Below are positions 9,795 to 18,578 of a DNA stretch of 64,000 nt, piece by piece. The stretch is from a virus: the IMG/VR virus record IMGVR_UViG_3300045971_000277, positions 37,897-101,896 of that record. One strand, 5' to 3'. The position numbers and the translations under genes are program-made. How positions within the stretch are numbered: position 1 is the first letter of the stretch; each line of letters starts with the position of its first letter. Below the pieces are notes generated by a model. The model did no database searches and was not told the DNA's origin. It worked only from the letters and a program-made list of their open reading frames with translations.

Positions 9795-10246
9795 AACGCC
9801 TCGTCGCTCTTCTTTTGCTTTTGCCGATGGCTTCGCTCGCCCAGACCCCATATGTAACACTAATACCGGAACTGAAGCTCCGGACGCAGTTCGCGCCCCA
9901 GGCTGTACAGGTCCTGGGCCGCCCCGGCGTATGGTTTCCAAATGATGACGCCGAGTATCTACTCAAGCTGCGTGTCGACACCGTGCCGTCCTTGTACAAC
10001 ACCGTGGTAGCGCAAGATGCACTGATTCAACAGTATCAGGAACGCGTACGGCTCTCTGATAATCTATTTAATCTAGAGCATCAGCGTGGGTTGAACCTAG
10101 AGAAGGCCAATCACGACCTCAATGGCTCGCTCCAGAAGTGTTTGGGTGAGCGTCCATGGTATCAGTCCACCACCTTTATGGTCGGCGTAGGCTTCGTCGC
10201 CGGAATGCTCGTCATGGGTGGCGCGGTCTGGCTAGGACGGAAGTAA
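9791..10246 (+). CDS. Exported or membrane coiled-coil protein with C-terminal TM, spanin-like candidate
   Basis: The 151-residue product has a signal peptide or signal anchor (MKRLVALLLLLPMASLA|QT), a mid-region with charged helices (about 70-120, SLYNTVVAQDALIQQY ... LEKANHDL) and a second hydrophobic helix near the C-terminus (about 128-148, VGVGFVAGMLVMGGAVWLG). If the signal is cleaved, the mature protein would be periplasmic and anchored by its C-terminus. It starts by ATGA overlap with the upstream gene and ends by overlap (TAATG) with the next, so it belongs to one translation unit. A lysis role is possible; no family was recognised. Confidence 0.5.
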   Translation: MKRLVALLLLLPMASLAQTPYVTLIPELKLRTQFAPQAVQVLGRPGVWFPNDDAEYLLKLRVDTVPSLYNTVVAQDALIQQYQERVRLSDNLFNLEHQRGLNLEKANHDLNGSLQKCLGERPWYQSTTFMVGVGFVAGMLVMGGAVWLGRK

Positions 10247-10476
10247 TGGACCCGATTATTACAAAGATGTTAGAGGTGTGGGGCCTACCCAGCGCATTCG
10301 TTATTGCGCTCGCGGTTGGTATTAAGGTCCTATATGACCGTAACAATGAGATTCAAGATGCGCGACTAGAAGAAGCCAAAGAATACGCGAAGGACCTGTC
10401 GGAAATCATCACCAACCTACGTGCTACTTTGGATAGCCTAACTCAGGCCATTCATGCGTTAATGGCGAGGAAGTAG
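10246..10476 (+). CDS. Small single-TM coiled-coil protein
   Basis: The start at ATG 10246 overlaps the upstream stop by one base (TAATG); longer in-frame starts would run through the previous gene. The 76-residue product has a TM helix at about 11-28 (GLPSAFVIALAVGIKVLY) followed by a charged amphipathic helix (NNEIQDARLEEAKEYAKDL ... TLDSLTQAIHALM). It is the third protein in this cluster with one TM segment and a cytoplasmic or periplasmic helix, suggesting that they assemble together. Function unknown; holin or spanin accessory are possibilities. Confidence 0.5.
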   Translation: MDPIITKMLEVWGLPSAFVIALAVGIKVLYDRNNEIQDARLEEAKEYAKDLSEIITNLRATLDSLTQAIHALMARK

Positions 10477-10477
10477 T

Positions 10478-10678
10478 ATGGGGATACTACGGCGATTATT
10501 TGGATCTAATCGGAAAGACCTCCGCGAAGAGCGTATTATAGAAGTTAAGAATATACGGAGTGCGTCGATGGACGACGTCCGTGCCAGTATCCTTAGGATG
10601 CAGAGCGAGTTAGAGCAGATACGGGAGGCTGCCGAACAGATTATCGAGACTACCAATACGCTGGCGAAGCCTAAATAG
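10478..10678 (+). CDS. Small soluble coiled-coil protein
   Basis: The 66-residue product starts one base after the previous stop with GAGGAAG nearby. The N-terminus is basic and amphipathic (MGILRRLFGSNRK), which may contact membranes; the rest is a single predicted helix (VRASILRMQSELEQIREAAEQI). It is the last gene of the small-protein cluster before a hairpin and the long fibre gene. No family was recognised. Confidence 0.45.
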   Translation: MGILRRLFGSNRKDLREERIIEVKNIRSASMDDVRASILRMQSELEQIREAAEQIIETTNTLAKPK

Positions 10679-10683
10679 TATCT

Positions 10684-10706
10684 ATAGTAGCGTGTGATAC
10701 TACTAT
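10684..10706 (+). promoter_or_regulatory. Intergenic hairpin before the fibre gene
   Basis: An inverted repeat ATAGTAG / CTACTAT with a 9-base loop lies in the 47-base gap between two genes, just after a CTATAG hexamer (10682-10687). It has no T-run, so it is a weak terminator candidate. Similar short hairpins with ATAGT/ACTAT tips and a CTATAG-type palindrome occur in the gaps before the sheath gene and before the last long fibre gene. The function (processing site, terminator or promoter element) is inferred only from this recurrence. Confidence 0.3.
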
Positions 10707-10725
10707 CGGGTAGGAGTTTATCGGA

Positions 10726-13700
10726 ATGGCCATATCACACGTTAAGTCCGTCACGATCGCTGACGGGACCAACACCAATATTGTCAGGCCAAGTGACTGG
10801 AATAGTCATCACAATCAGTACTACACTCTAGGCGGCAATACAGCGGGTGCGTCGACCGTCAGCGGGACCAATGTGGTCCTACACGGCGGCAATAACGTCA
10901 CATTATCGGGGACCGGTGATACCATTTTGGTGTCGGCCGGTGGTGTTGCCGTATCGGCTTTCGGTGGTGGCCAAAACAGCGGCACGATCCAGTTTGTCAA
11001 TTCCAACGGCGTTAGTTTCGGATATAGTGCGGGCAGCATTACCGCCACCGTTATTCCGGGTGCCGCTGCCGGTATCGGCGCGATCCAAGCTGGTGGTAGC
11101 ACTATAACGTCTGGCACGTTTAGCCTGGGCAATGCAAATGGCATGTCATTCGTCGGGTCCAACGGCAGCGTCGTTGGTTCTTATACGGTGCCGGGCGCGA
11201 CACAGTTTGCTAACTCCAATAACGTCACGTTTGGACTAGCTGGCTCCACCATAACGGCCTCTGCTAGCTTCCCGGCACAAACGGTACAGCCGGTCGCGTA
11301 CGCTGCTGGCGGAACAACCAATAACTTCTCAACTCTGGCATTCGTCAACACCAATGGAGTTAGCTGGTCAACATCAACCGATGGAATCCGCGCCAGCGTC
11401 GATACGAACTACCAGAGTCAGGGTGCGTACCTCACGACGGCAGCACAGTCTGGGCATTCGCATGGCAACCCAACGCTTGCGCTGACAAACCTGACCGGCA
11501 CGACTGCATCAAACTCAGCCGGTCTTACTCTATCGCTGTCAGCCGCAGCCCAATCAGCACAGCCCGTCGCATACGCCGTTGGTGGAACCACCAACAACTT
11601 CAGCACCATTAACTTTGTTAATACAAATGGCGTAAGCTGGTCGACCTCGACTGACGGTGTCCGTGCGAGTGTGGCGACGAACTACCAAAGTCAGGGCGCC
11701 TATCTCACGACTGCGCGCGCCTCCAATGACGCTGTCGGCCTTAATGTGGCCATTACGAATGGCACGTGGACCGTCAATAGCTCAGGCGTCAGTCTTAACC
11801 TGAGCAACCATCTAACGACGCAGACGGTGCAGCCTGTGGCTTATGCGGCTGGCGGCACCACCAACGCATTCTCTACCATCAATTTTGTTAATACTAATGG
11901 TGTGAGTTGGTCGACGTCAACCGATGGGGTCCGTGCGAGCGTCGCCACAAACTACCAATCAGCTGGGGCTTATCTCACGACCGCCGCCCAAGTCAGCCAC
12001 AGCCACGGCAACCCCACGTTAGCCCTGACGAACTTGACTGGTACGACGGCATCAAACTCAGCCGGGTTCACCCTAAGCCTATCGGCCAATGCTCCCGGAG
12101 CGGGAGCGTTTAGTGCGGGTAACTCTACTGATGGCGTCGGCACGACTGGGTTGGTTGGAGGTCAGCTTGTATTCTTTGAAGGCGCCAACATTACGCTATC
12201 GCAGTCTATCAATGGCGCATCGGCCTCGCTTTCTATCATAGGTGGGGCTGGCGGAGCCGGTGGTGTCAACGTTGCCGGTGGTGGCGTCACACAAGGCACC
12301 GGCACCGTCAACTTTGCTAACTCAAACAACGTCACGTTTGGTCTGTCCAATAACGGCACCATCACGGCGTCGGCTAGCTTTGCCCAATCCACGCAGCCCG
12401 TCGCCTACGCCGTTGGTGGTACTACCAACAACTTTAGCACTATCAATTTCGTTAACACCAATGGGGTTAGTTGGTCGACTTCGACTGACGGGATCCGTGC
12501 GACGGTAGCGACGAATTACCAAAGTCAGGGTGCATATTTAACAACGGCCCGCGCGTCTAATGACGGCGTCGGACTGAACTCGGCCATCACGAATGGCGCG
12601 ATGACGTTGAATAGCAGTGGGCTCAGCCTTAACCTGAGCAACCACCTAACAACGCAGACGGTACAGCCGGTCGCGTATGCTGTGGGCGGGACCACTAACA
12701 ACTTCAGCACCATTGCTTTCGTCAACACCAACGGCGTAAGCTGGTCGACTTCAACCGATGGCGTCCGCGCCAGCGTCGCTACTAATTATCAATCAGCTGG
12801 AGCATACCTCACGACTGCGCGCGCCTCAAACGATGCAGTTGGTCTCAATGCAGCCATTACGAATGGTACATGGACCGTCAATAGCAGTGGGATTAGCTTA
12901 AACCTAAGTAACCATTTGACAACACAGTCGGTGCAACCCGTGGCTTATGCCGTGGGCGGGACCACCAATGTATTCTCCACCATAGCTTTCGTTAATACGA
13001 ACGGCGTAAGCTGGTCGACTTCAACTGATGGCGTTCGTGCAAGTGTGGCGACGAACTACCAAAGTCAGGGCGCTTATTTAACAACGGCTCGTGCGTCTAA
13101 CGATGCTGTTGGGCTTAATGCGGCCATCACAAATGGCGCGTGGACCGTCAACAGCAGCGGCATTAGCCTTAACCTAAGCAACCATTTAACGACACAATCG
13201 GTACAACCCGTCGCGTACGCTGTGGGCGGAACTACCAACGCATTCTCCACTATCAACTTTGTCAACACCAATGGTGTAAGCTGGAGTACCTCAACTGATG
13301 GCGTCCGTGCGACGGTCAAGACTGATTATCAGAGCAGCAACGCTAATTATTTGACGATCCAGTCGGCCCAGCCAGTGGCGGCCTCGGCCTCCAATGGTAG
13401 CTTCAATTTCTCTACCCTGAAGTTTGTTGAAGGCTCTGGCGTAACATGGGCGACGCAGGCCAATGGTATACAGGCGTCGGTCAAGACCGATTATCAAAGC
13501 TCTAACGCAAACTACCTGACGTCCCAGAGCGTAGCCCCAGCTGGTATCGCGATTCCTGGCACCACCATCACAAACGGCACGGTCCAGTTTGTCAACTCTA
13601 ACGGCGTCACGTTCGGGTTCGGGGCCGGTGCCTCGGCCAGCCAGATCACCATTACGGTACAGCCGGGTGCCGCCGCTGGCGTTGCGGCTTTCGCCGCCAG

Positions 13701-16050
13701 CAACTCGACCCAGACTTCTGGCACGGTCCAGTTTGCTAATTCCAATGGCGTCTCTTGGTCTTCTGGCACCCAAGGCATCTTCGCCACGGTCAAGACAGAC
13801 TACCAAAGCAGTAACGCTAACTACCTAACGGTCCAGTCGGCCCAGCCCGTCGCGTATGCTGCTGGTGGCACTACCAACGCGTTCTCCACTATCAACTTTG
13901 TTAATACGAACGGCGTAAGTTGGTCAACGTCGACTGATGGCGTCCGCGCGAGTGTGGCGACGAACTACCAAAGTCAGGGTGCGTATCTAACGACGGCACG
14001 AGCTTCAAACGATGGCATTGGCCTCAACACAGCTATTACAAACGGGACTTGGACGGTAAACTCTTCCGGCATCAGTCTTAATCTGAGCAACCACCTAACA
14101 ACACAATCAGTACAACCCGTCGCGTACGCCGTTGGTGGCACTACCAACGCGTTCTCAACTATCAACTTCGTCAACACAAATGGAGTTAGCTGGTCGACGT
14201 CTACCGACGGGGTTCGGGCGACGGTAGCAACAAACTACCAAAGTCAGGGTGCGTATCTAACGACAGCTAGGGCGTCAAACGACGCGGTTGGTCTCAACGC
14301 TGCCATCACGAATGGACTTTGGACGGTCAATTCGTCCGGTATCAGCTTAAACCTAAGCAATCACTTGACGTCGCAGACAGTACAACCTGCGGTTGGGGCC
14401 ATTGCGGTTGCTGGATCAACAGCGACCAGCGGCACCATTGTGTTTGCTAACTCAAATGGTCTGACGTTCTCTTCTGGAACCCAAGGTATCTTCGGCAGCT
14501 ACACTGTACCGGTTACAGTCGCCCAATCGGTTCAACCCGTCGCCTACGCTGTTGGTGGCACCACCAACAACTTCAGCACCTTGGCCTTCGTCAACACGAA
14601 CGGCGTAAGCTGGAGCACTTCAACCGATGGGGTTCGCGCGACGGTCAAGACAGACTATCAAAGCAGTAACGCTAACTATCTGACGTCCCAGAGTAACCAA
14701 GCTTTCTCGGGTTCCAACGGGTCCTCCACCTTCCAGACCGTCACGTTCGGTAGCTCCAACGGGCTACACTTCTACCTGACCAACGGCTCAGTGGTAGGGT
14801 CTTACACCGTGCCAGCTGGCGGCGGCGGGGGCGTAGCAATTTCGGCTGGTTCTAATGGTGGCACTGCTGCAGCTTCACAGTCCACCGGTACCGTGGTGTT
14901 CTCAAACTCCAATGGCGTTACGTTCGGGTTGTCCAACAACGGCGTCATGACGGCCTCAGTCGCGGCCGGTGCTGCTGCTGGCATCGCCGCCATCGCTGTC
15001 CCCGGCACGACCCAGACGAGCGGCACGCTGGTGCTGGCCAATTCTAACGGCATTACTTGGTCGTCCGGCACACAAGGCGTATTCGGCACGGTCCAGACCG
15101 ATTATGCAGTGAGCAGCCACAGCCACGGCAACCCCACGTTAGCCCTGACGAACTTGACTGGTACGACGGCATCAAACTCAGCCGGGTTCACCCTATCGTT
15201 GTCGGCGGGTGCTGGCGGCGGTGGCGGCGCGCTTACCATTAGTGCCAATAACGGCTCTTATGCTTCTGGCGTCCTTAACTTCCCCGCCACACTTGGACAC
15301 ACTTGGTCGACGGATACCAACGGTGTCTACTTAGCTAGCGATGCAGATCCGTGGGGCTACACCGCACTAACGTACCAGAATCGCCAGCTAGGCGCTTCGT
15401 CGGCTTGGGCCCCAACGACAGCTAACCAAATGTGGCTGCTGCCAATGCGCATGGGCGCTCCTGTGTCTGGATCTACGTTAATGCAGATTATGTCATTTAC
15501 CGGGTCAGTCACATCCAACCAGACCAACACGGTCGGTGCGACGATGGACTTGGCCCTGTATAAGGTCACACAGACAACTGCCCCGACTCGATTCGATTCT
15601 ATATGGTCAACCCGGGCATTGTTCACTTGGTTCAATGGTGGCACCACCACCATGTCGTTCGCCTATGGCCATGGCGGCACCACCTATACGACGGGCGGCG
15701 GCGCTAGCTCGGCCAGCTTCATGTCATCCGTATTCGGCCTGCGCTTCCTCACGTACACATTGAACTCAGTCTTTGATACCGGGCTATACGCGTACGGCCT
15801 GCGTATTTCTACGTCTTCTGCAGGCGGGTCGTCGGTTATGCGCTCATTCTGCCCGATTTTCGATGCCCCCATCTTCACCGTAGGTAACCTTGGATTCGGC
15901 GGGCTCAACAATACCGCAGCTTCATCCATCGGGTTCGTTGACGCTGGTATATTGACCGCTACGACCGCGTCTCCAGTAGCTTCCTTCGCGTTTACCGACG
16001 TCAGACAGTCTAACAACCTTGTGCCGTACGTTAAAATCGGCGCGGTGTAA
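10726..16050 (+). CDS. Long repetitive tail fibre protein
   Basis: The 1774-residue product has GTAGGAG upstream. Its N-terminus (MAISHVKSVTIADGT ... VRPSDWNSHH) is of a type found at the start of many phage tail fibre and tail-tip proteins. The body consists of beta-rich repeats of about 90 residues: ten copies of QPVAYAxGGTTN...FSTxxFVNTNGVSW, usually followed by STSTDGVRASV and an NLSNHLTTQ linker. The last 240 residues or so (from DPWGYTALTYQNR) are unique and probably form the receptor-binding tip; the chain ends SNNLVPYVKIGAV. There is no signal peptide, unlike the exported fibre-like proteins nearby. A glycosyltransferase and a methyltransferase follow directly. Alternative: a structural fibre shaft without receptor role. 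Confidence 0.8.
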   Translation: MAISHVKSVTIADGTNTNIVRPSDWNSHHNQYYTLGGNTAGASTVSGTNVVLHGGNNVTLSGTGDTILVSAGGVAVSAFGGGQNSGTIQFVNSNGVSFGYSAGSITATVIPGAAAGIGAIQAGGSTITSGTFSLGNANGMSFVGSNGSVVGSYTVPGATQFANSNNVTFGLAGSTITASASFPAQTVQPVAYAAGGTTNNFSTLAFVNTNGVSWSTSTDGIRASVDTNYQSQGAYLTTAAQSGHSHGNPTLALTNLTGTTASNSAGLTLSLSAAAQSAQPVAYAVGGTTNNFSTINFVNTNGVSWSTSTDGVRASVATNYQSQGAYLTTARASNDAVGLNVAITNGTWTVNSSGVSLNLSNHLTTQTVQPVAYAAGGTTNAFSTINFVNTNGVSWSTSTDGVRASVATNYQSAGAYLTTAAQVSHSHGNPTLALTNLTGTTASNSAGFTLSLSANAPGAGAFSAGNSTDGVGTTGLVGGQLVFFEGANITLSQSINGASASLSIIGGAGGAGGVNVAGGGVTQGTGTVNFANSNNVTFGLSNNGTITASASFAQSTQPVAYAVGGTTNNFSTINFVNTNGVSWSTSTDGIRATVATNYQSQGAYLTTARASNDGVGLNSAITNGAMTLNSSGLSLNLSNHLTTQTVQPVAYAVGGTTNNFSTIAFVNTNGVSWSTSTDGVRASVATNYQSAGAYLTTARASNDAVGLNAAITNGTWTVNSSGISLNLSNHLTTQSVQPVAYAVGGTTNVFSTIAFVNTNGVSWSTSTDGVRASVATNYQSQGAYLTTARASNDAVGLNAAITNGAWTVNSSGISLNLSNHLTTQSVQPVAYAVGGTTNAFSTINFVNTNGVSWSTSTDGVRATVKTDYQSSNANYLTIQSAQPVAASASNGSFNFSTLKFVEGSGVTWATQANGIQASVKTDYQSSNANYLTSQSVAPAGIAIPGTTITNGTVQFVNSNGVTFGFGAGASASQITITVQPGAAAGVAAFAASNSTQTSGTVQFANSNGVSWSSGTQGIFATVKTDYQSSNANYLTVQSAQPVAYAAGGTTNAFSTINFVNTNGVSWSTSTDGVRASVATNYQSQGAYLTTARASNDGIGLNTAITNGTWTVNSSGISLNLSNHLTTQSVQPVAYAVGGTTNAFSTINFVNTNGVSWSTSTDGVRATVATNYQSQGAYLTTARASNDAVGLNAAITNGLWTVNSSGISLNLSNHLTSQTVQPAVGAIAVAGSTATSGTIVFANSNGLTFSSGTQGIFGSYTVPVTVAQSVQPVAYAVGGTTNNFSTLAFVNTNGVSWSTSTDGVRATVKTDYQSSNANYLTSQSNQAFSGSNGSSTFQTVTFGSSNGLHFYLTNGSVVGSYTVPAGGGGGVAISAGSNGGTAAASQSTGTVVFSNSNGVTFGLSNNGVMTASVAAGAAAGIAAIAVPGTTQTSGTLVLANSNGITWSSGTQGVFGTVQTDYAVSSHSHGNPTLALTNLTGTTASNSAGFTLSLSAGAGGGGGALTISANNGSYASGVLNFPATLGHTWSTDTNGVYLASDADPWGYTALTYQNRQLGASSAWAPTTANQMWLLPMRMGAPVSGSTLMQIMSFTGSVTSNQTNTVGATMDLALYKVTQTTAPTRFDSIWSTRALFTWFNGGTTTMSFAYGHGGTTYTTGGGASSASFMSSVFGLRFLTYTLNSVFDTGLYAYGLRISTSSAGGSSVMRSFCPIFDAPIFTVGNLGFGGLNNTAASSIGFVDAGILTATTASPVASFAFTDVRQSNNLVPYVKIGAV
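11286..14646 (+). repeat. Coding tandem repeats of the fibre shaft
   Basis: Ten copies of a protein repeat beginning QPVAYA(A/V)GGTTN lie in this span, some separated by other beta modules. Protein sequence is nearly constant between copies, but codons differ at many synonymous sites (for example CCGGTCGCG, CCCGTCGCA and CCTGTGGCT for Pro-Val-Ala). Such codon scrambling reduces DNA identity between neighbouring copies. Confidence 0.8.
11994..12075 (+). repeat. 82-bp exact repeat, copy 1
   Basis: This stretch, coding for a SHSHGNPTLALTNL-type module of the fibre, is identical over 82 bases to 15114-15195. Flanking bases differ at once on both sides (T versus G before, A versus T after). The exactness contrasts with the heavy synonymous divergence of the other repeats in the gene. 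Confidence 0.85.
15114..15195 (+). repeat. 82-bp exact repeat, copy 2
   Basis: Second copy of the 82-base identical segment at 11994-12075, 3120 bases apart and in the same frame. A third, diverged version of the module lies near 11455-11535. Direct repeats of this length could recombine and delete about 3.1 kb (1040 codons) in frame. Confidence 0.85.
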
Positions 16051-16116
16051 GGCCATTACTGAGCGCAGCAGTATATTTATAATTTACAACACCCCTTACG
16101 ATAGGTAGACACGTGC

Positions 16117-16821
16117 ATGACTGCGATTACGGAAAACGATGCTGGGTTTCACAATCAAGATTTAGAGCGAACGCGGACTAGGTTGGTTGAGGGTGGTAGC
16201 TGGAAGAAACAGCGGATCGTGATGGTGCTGCCGTCGGCCAACCTGATCCACGCCAAGGTTGCCCTATCATTGATGAATCTGGCGTTCCCACCAAACCAAG
16301 GTGTGTATCGATATCTCGTACTGGGTGAGGAAGTCGGCGTAGCCTACTCTAATGCGGTTCGCGACATACTGGCAAACCCGCAGCTAAATCAATACGAGTA
16401 CTTCCTAACGGTCGAGCACGATAACATGCCGCCATGGTTTGGCGTGCTAAAGCTCCTCGAGGACATGGAAAAGTACCCCGAATACAGTGCTATCGGTGGC
16501 CTTTATTTCACTAAGGGCGAGGGCGGGGTCGCACAGATCTGGGGTGACCCTAAGGATCCGGTACAAAACTACCGTCCACAGATCCCGATACCAAATACGA
16601 TTCAGGAATGCGTCGGCACCGCTATGGGGTTTACCTTATACAGGATGTCGATGTTAAAGGATCTGGCGGAGAAGGAAGGCCATCCTTTGTTTAAGACGGT
16701 ACCGCAAGGCACGCAGGACTTACAGTTCTGGAACACAGCGCGCAAGCATGGGTATAAGTGCGCTATCGATACTGGGGTCCAAGTCGGCCACATTGATCCA
16801 TCAACTGGGTTTGTTTGGTAG
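16117..16821 (+). CDS. Glycosyltransferase-like protein (GT-A type)
   Basis: The 234-residue product has a GT-A-like layout. A first beta strand with VMVLPSANLIHAK is at about residues 35-47, and a VGVAYSNAVRDIL helix at 73-85 resembles the start-of-fold region of family 2 enzymes. EHDNMPP at 100-106 sits where the metal-binding DxD motif is expected. GTQDLQFWNTARKHGY at 198-213 resembles the later conserved D-x-x-F/W region. It would transfer a sugar from a nucleotide-sugar donor; acceptor unknown. Its place between a tail fibre and a methyltransferase suggests modification of virion proteins or of a host surface glycan (inference). Related proteins are frequent next to structural genes in phages. 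Confidence 0.65.
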   Translation: MTAITENDAGFHNQDLERTRTRLVEGGSWKKQRIVMVLPSANLIHAKVALSLMNLAFPPNQGVYRYLVLGEEVGVAYSNAVRDILANPQLNQYEYFLTVEHDNMPPWFGVLKLLEDMEKYPEYSAIGGLYFTKGEGGVAQIWGDPKDPVQNYRPQIPIPNTIQECVGTAMGFTLYRMSMLKDLAEKEGHPLFKTVPQGTQDLQFWNTARKHGYKCAIDTGVQVGHIDPSTGFVW

Positions 16822-16831
16822 AAAGGGTACG

Positions 16832-17398
16832 ATGAAGCTTGATCTAGGCTGTGGGACACAAAAGCGTGGCGTTGATTGGGTTGGGTGCGACTCAGTTGCA
16901 TTCCCCGGGGTCGACAAGGTATTTGACTTGGGCACAGATATCTGGCCGTTTGATGATAACTCGGTCGACGAGGCGTACTGCAGTCATGTGCTTGAGCACC
17001 TGACGAATCATAATGGCCGGTGGGAGCGCGTGCATTTCTTCAATGAGTTATCGCGCGTCCTAAAGCCAGAAGCCAAGTGCCAAGTTATCATACCGTATTG
17101 GAACTCGACCCGATACTACGGCGACCCCACCCACAAGGAGCCGTTCAGTGAGTTTGCTTGGTACTACCTGGATCGCGGCTGGCGTCGTGCCAACGCTCCA
17201 CATTGCGACGCTGAGCAAGTGCCGGGTCCACAGTCGTACAATTGTGACCTAGGCTGCACGTGGGGCTACAATATCGCGGAATGGCTCCTTGTACGGCATG
17301 AGGAGTTCCGCCAGTTTGCGATGCAGAACTATAAGGATGCCATAACCGATATGTTGGCGACGGTCCAGAAGCGGCCAGCGCCGAAGGCTTTGCCATAA
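16832..17398 (+). CDS. SAM-dependent methyltransferase (class I)
   Basis: ATG 16832 was chosen because it has a GAAAGG site at 16821-16826 and starts directly with the cofactor loop; an upstream in-frame ATG (16748) lies inside the glycosyltransferase gene. The product is 188 residues. Motif I is LDLGCGTQKRG (residues 3-13), followed by an acidic strand end (WVGCD), a DLGTDIWPFDDNSVD motif II/III region and a typical HVLEHL (about 53-58). The second half (PYWNSTRYYGDPTHK) is a signature often seen in phage methyltransferases of this type. Substrate unknown; the pairing with a glycosyltransferase suggests sugar or capping methylation, but protein or small-molecule substrates are possible. Confidence 0.7.
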   Translation: MKLDLGCGTQKRGVDWVGCDSVAFPGVDKVFDLGTDIWPFDDNSVDEAYCSHVLEHLTNHNGRWERVHFFNELSRVLKPEAKCQVIIPYWNSTRYYGDPTHKEPFSEFAWYYLDRGWRRANAPHCDAEQVPGPQSYNCDLGCTWGYNIAEWLLVRHEEFRQFAMQNYKDAITDMLATVQKRPAPKALP

Positions 17399-17399
17399 G

Positions 17400-17678
17400 A
17401 TGTTCCAGGCCGACGCATTCCAGAACGACGCGTTCCAAGTCGACTCTGTCTATATCCGGGCCGTCCGGATATTCGGGAATGACGGCGATAGCATAGCGAG
17501 AGCCCAACTAAGCGCGGCAGGTCGCGGTGATGCAACGAAGCCCGGGACGACCGCAGATAACAATGACATAACGCGAGCCCAATTGGGTCCACGGGGCCGT
17601 GGTGACGTTATAGGCCCCGGTTCGTCCCCGGGTGTTTCTGGTGATGGTCGAATCCCTATTATTATCATCAGGGATTAA
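17400..17678 (+). CDS. Small hypothetical protein with FQxDAFQ repeats
   Basis: The 92-residue product starts one base after the methyltransferase stop. The N-terminus is MFQADAFQNDAFQVD, a short repeat I have seen at the start of small proteins in phage structural clusters. The rest has two matching halves: 'DGDSIARAQLSAAGRGDATKP' and 'DNNDITRAQLGPRGRGDVIGP' share an (S/T)(x)RAQL...GRGD core. An RGD triplet occurs in both halves. It ends in hydrophobic IPIIIIRD. It is probably a minor virion or assembly protein; function not known. Confidence 0.5.
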   Translation: MFQADAFQNDAFQVDSVYIRAVRIFGNDGDSIARAQLSAAGRGDATKPGTTADNNDITRAQLGPRGRGDVIGPGSSPGVSGDGRIPIIIIRD

Positions 17679-17681
17679 ACT

Positions 17682-18536
17682 ATGGCTAGCAGTCTTCCAA
17701 GTATCAAAGTCGCCTTATACGGATCGGTTGAGCCGTGCGATATCCAAGTTACGGATTCGACCGGGGCTCAGGTCGATGCGACTACACTTACGCTGAATGT
17801 ATTGGACTTGGGCGGCAACACGCTCTTGACCGATACATTTGGCGGGGTTGGCTCCAACATTGTCAAGCCGGTCGGCACTACCGGCTACTACTACTATAAC
17901 TTCGGTGCGACCAACCTAACGGTTCCGTTGACAACCCAGCTGAATGACTTTATCATTCAATGGGTGATTGAGACGACCGGCGCGATGATGCCTGCGACGG
18001 TCATGCAGAACGTCAAGGTGGTATCGCCACTGGTGATCCAGAATATACCATATCTGAAGCTGTTGATTGATAAGTCGCGCAAGATGGTGGATCCGGCCAA
18101 TGATGTATATCTAGGATATACGGACCAGCAGCTTATCATGTATATGGAAGATGGAATCAACATTATCAACGGGTACCAGCCCGAGACCGTGTCGGGCTTC
18201 ACCCTCGGCAACTTCCCGTGGACCACGTTCCGTCATCTGGCGAACGAGACTGCGTTGATGGCTGGTGTATTGTCACAACAACTGTTCGCGATTGATACGG
18301 ATCTGCCGAACTACTCGGACCAAGGCATTTCGTTCGTTATCGCCCACCAACCGCAATTGGCGTCGTTGTTCAATACGATCGCGCAGCGGCTCGACAAGAT
18401 GATCCCGATGATGAAGCAGCAGTTTGTGTCGACCGGGTCGATCCATCTCGAAATGGGACCCAACTTCCGCCTTGCTACGCTCGTCAACGCTGCACCCAAT
18501 GGTGCGCTCTTTAGGAACCTTCTAATGAAATCCTAG
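17682..18536 (+). CDS. Structural protein, head-tail connector/neck candidate
   Basis: The 284-residue product has two visible parts. Residues 1-115 are a beta-rich domain (IKVALYGSVEPCDIQVTD ... IIQWVIETTGAMMP) resembling an immunoglobulin-like fold. The second half is helical (IPYLKLLIDKSRKMVDP, DQQLIMYMEDGINIINGY, IAQRLDKMIPMMKQQF), as in connector or neck proteins. Position upstream of the sheath and tube and among other virion-like genes supports a head-tail joining role, but no specific family was recognised. Confidence 0.5.
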   Translation: MASSLPSIKVALYGSVEPCDIQVTDSTGAQVDATTLTLNVLDLGGNTLLTDTFGGVGSNIVKPVGTTGYYYYNFGATNLTVPLTTQLNDFIIQWVIETTGAMMPATVMQNVKVVSPLVIQNIPYLKLLIDKSRKMVDPANDVYLGYTDQQLIMYMEDGINIINGYQPETVSGFTLGNFPWTTFRHLANETALMAGVLSQQLFAIDTDLPNYSDQGISFVIAHQPQLASLFNTIAQRLDKMIPMMKQQFVSTGSIHLEMGPNFRLATLVNAAPNGALFRNLLMKS

Positions 18537-18578
18537 AAATCTGTATTTCTAGTACGCACATGATAATCAATATTAGGA

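Noticed and set aside
11286-14646. Periodic repeats that might suggest a CRISPR or satellite array
   Set aside because: The repeats are coding, in frame, of variable codon use and about 270 bases long with no spacers; they are fibre shaft modules.
16074-16081. TATAAATA on the minus strand, equal to the T4 late promoter core
   Set aside because: It would fire leftward into the fibre gene against all nearby genes, and no similar octamer precedes the other late genes of the window.
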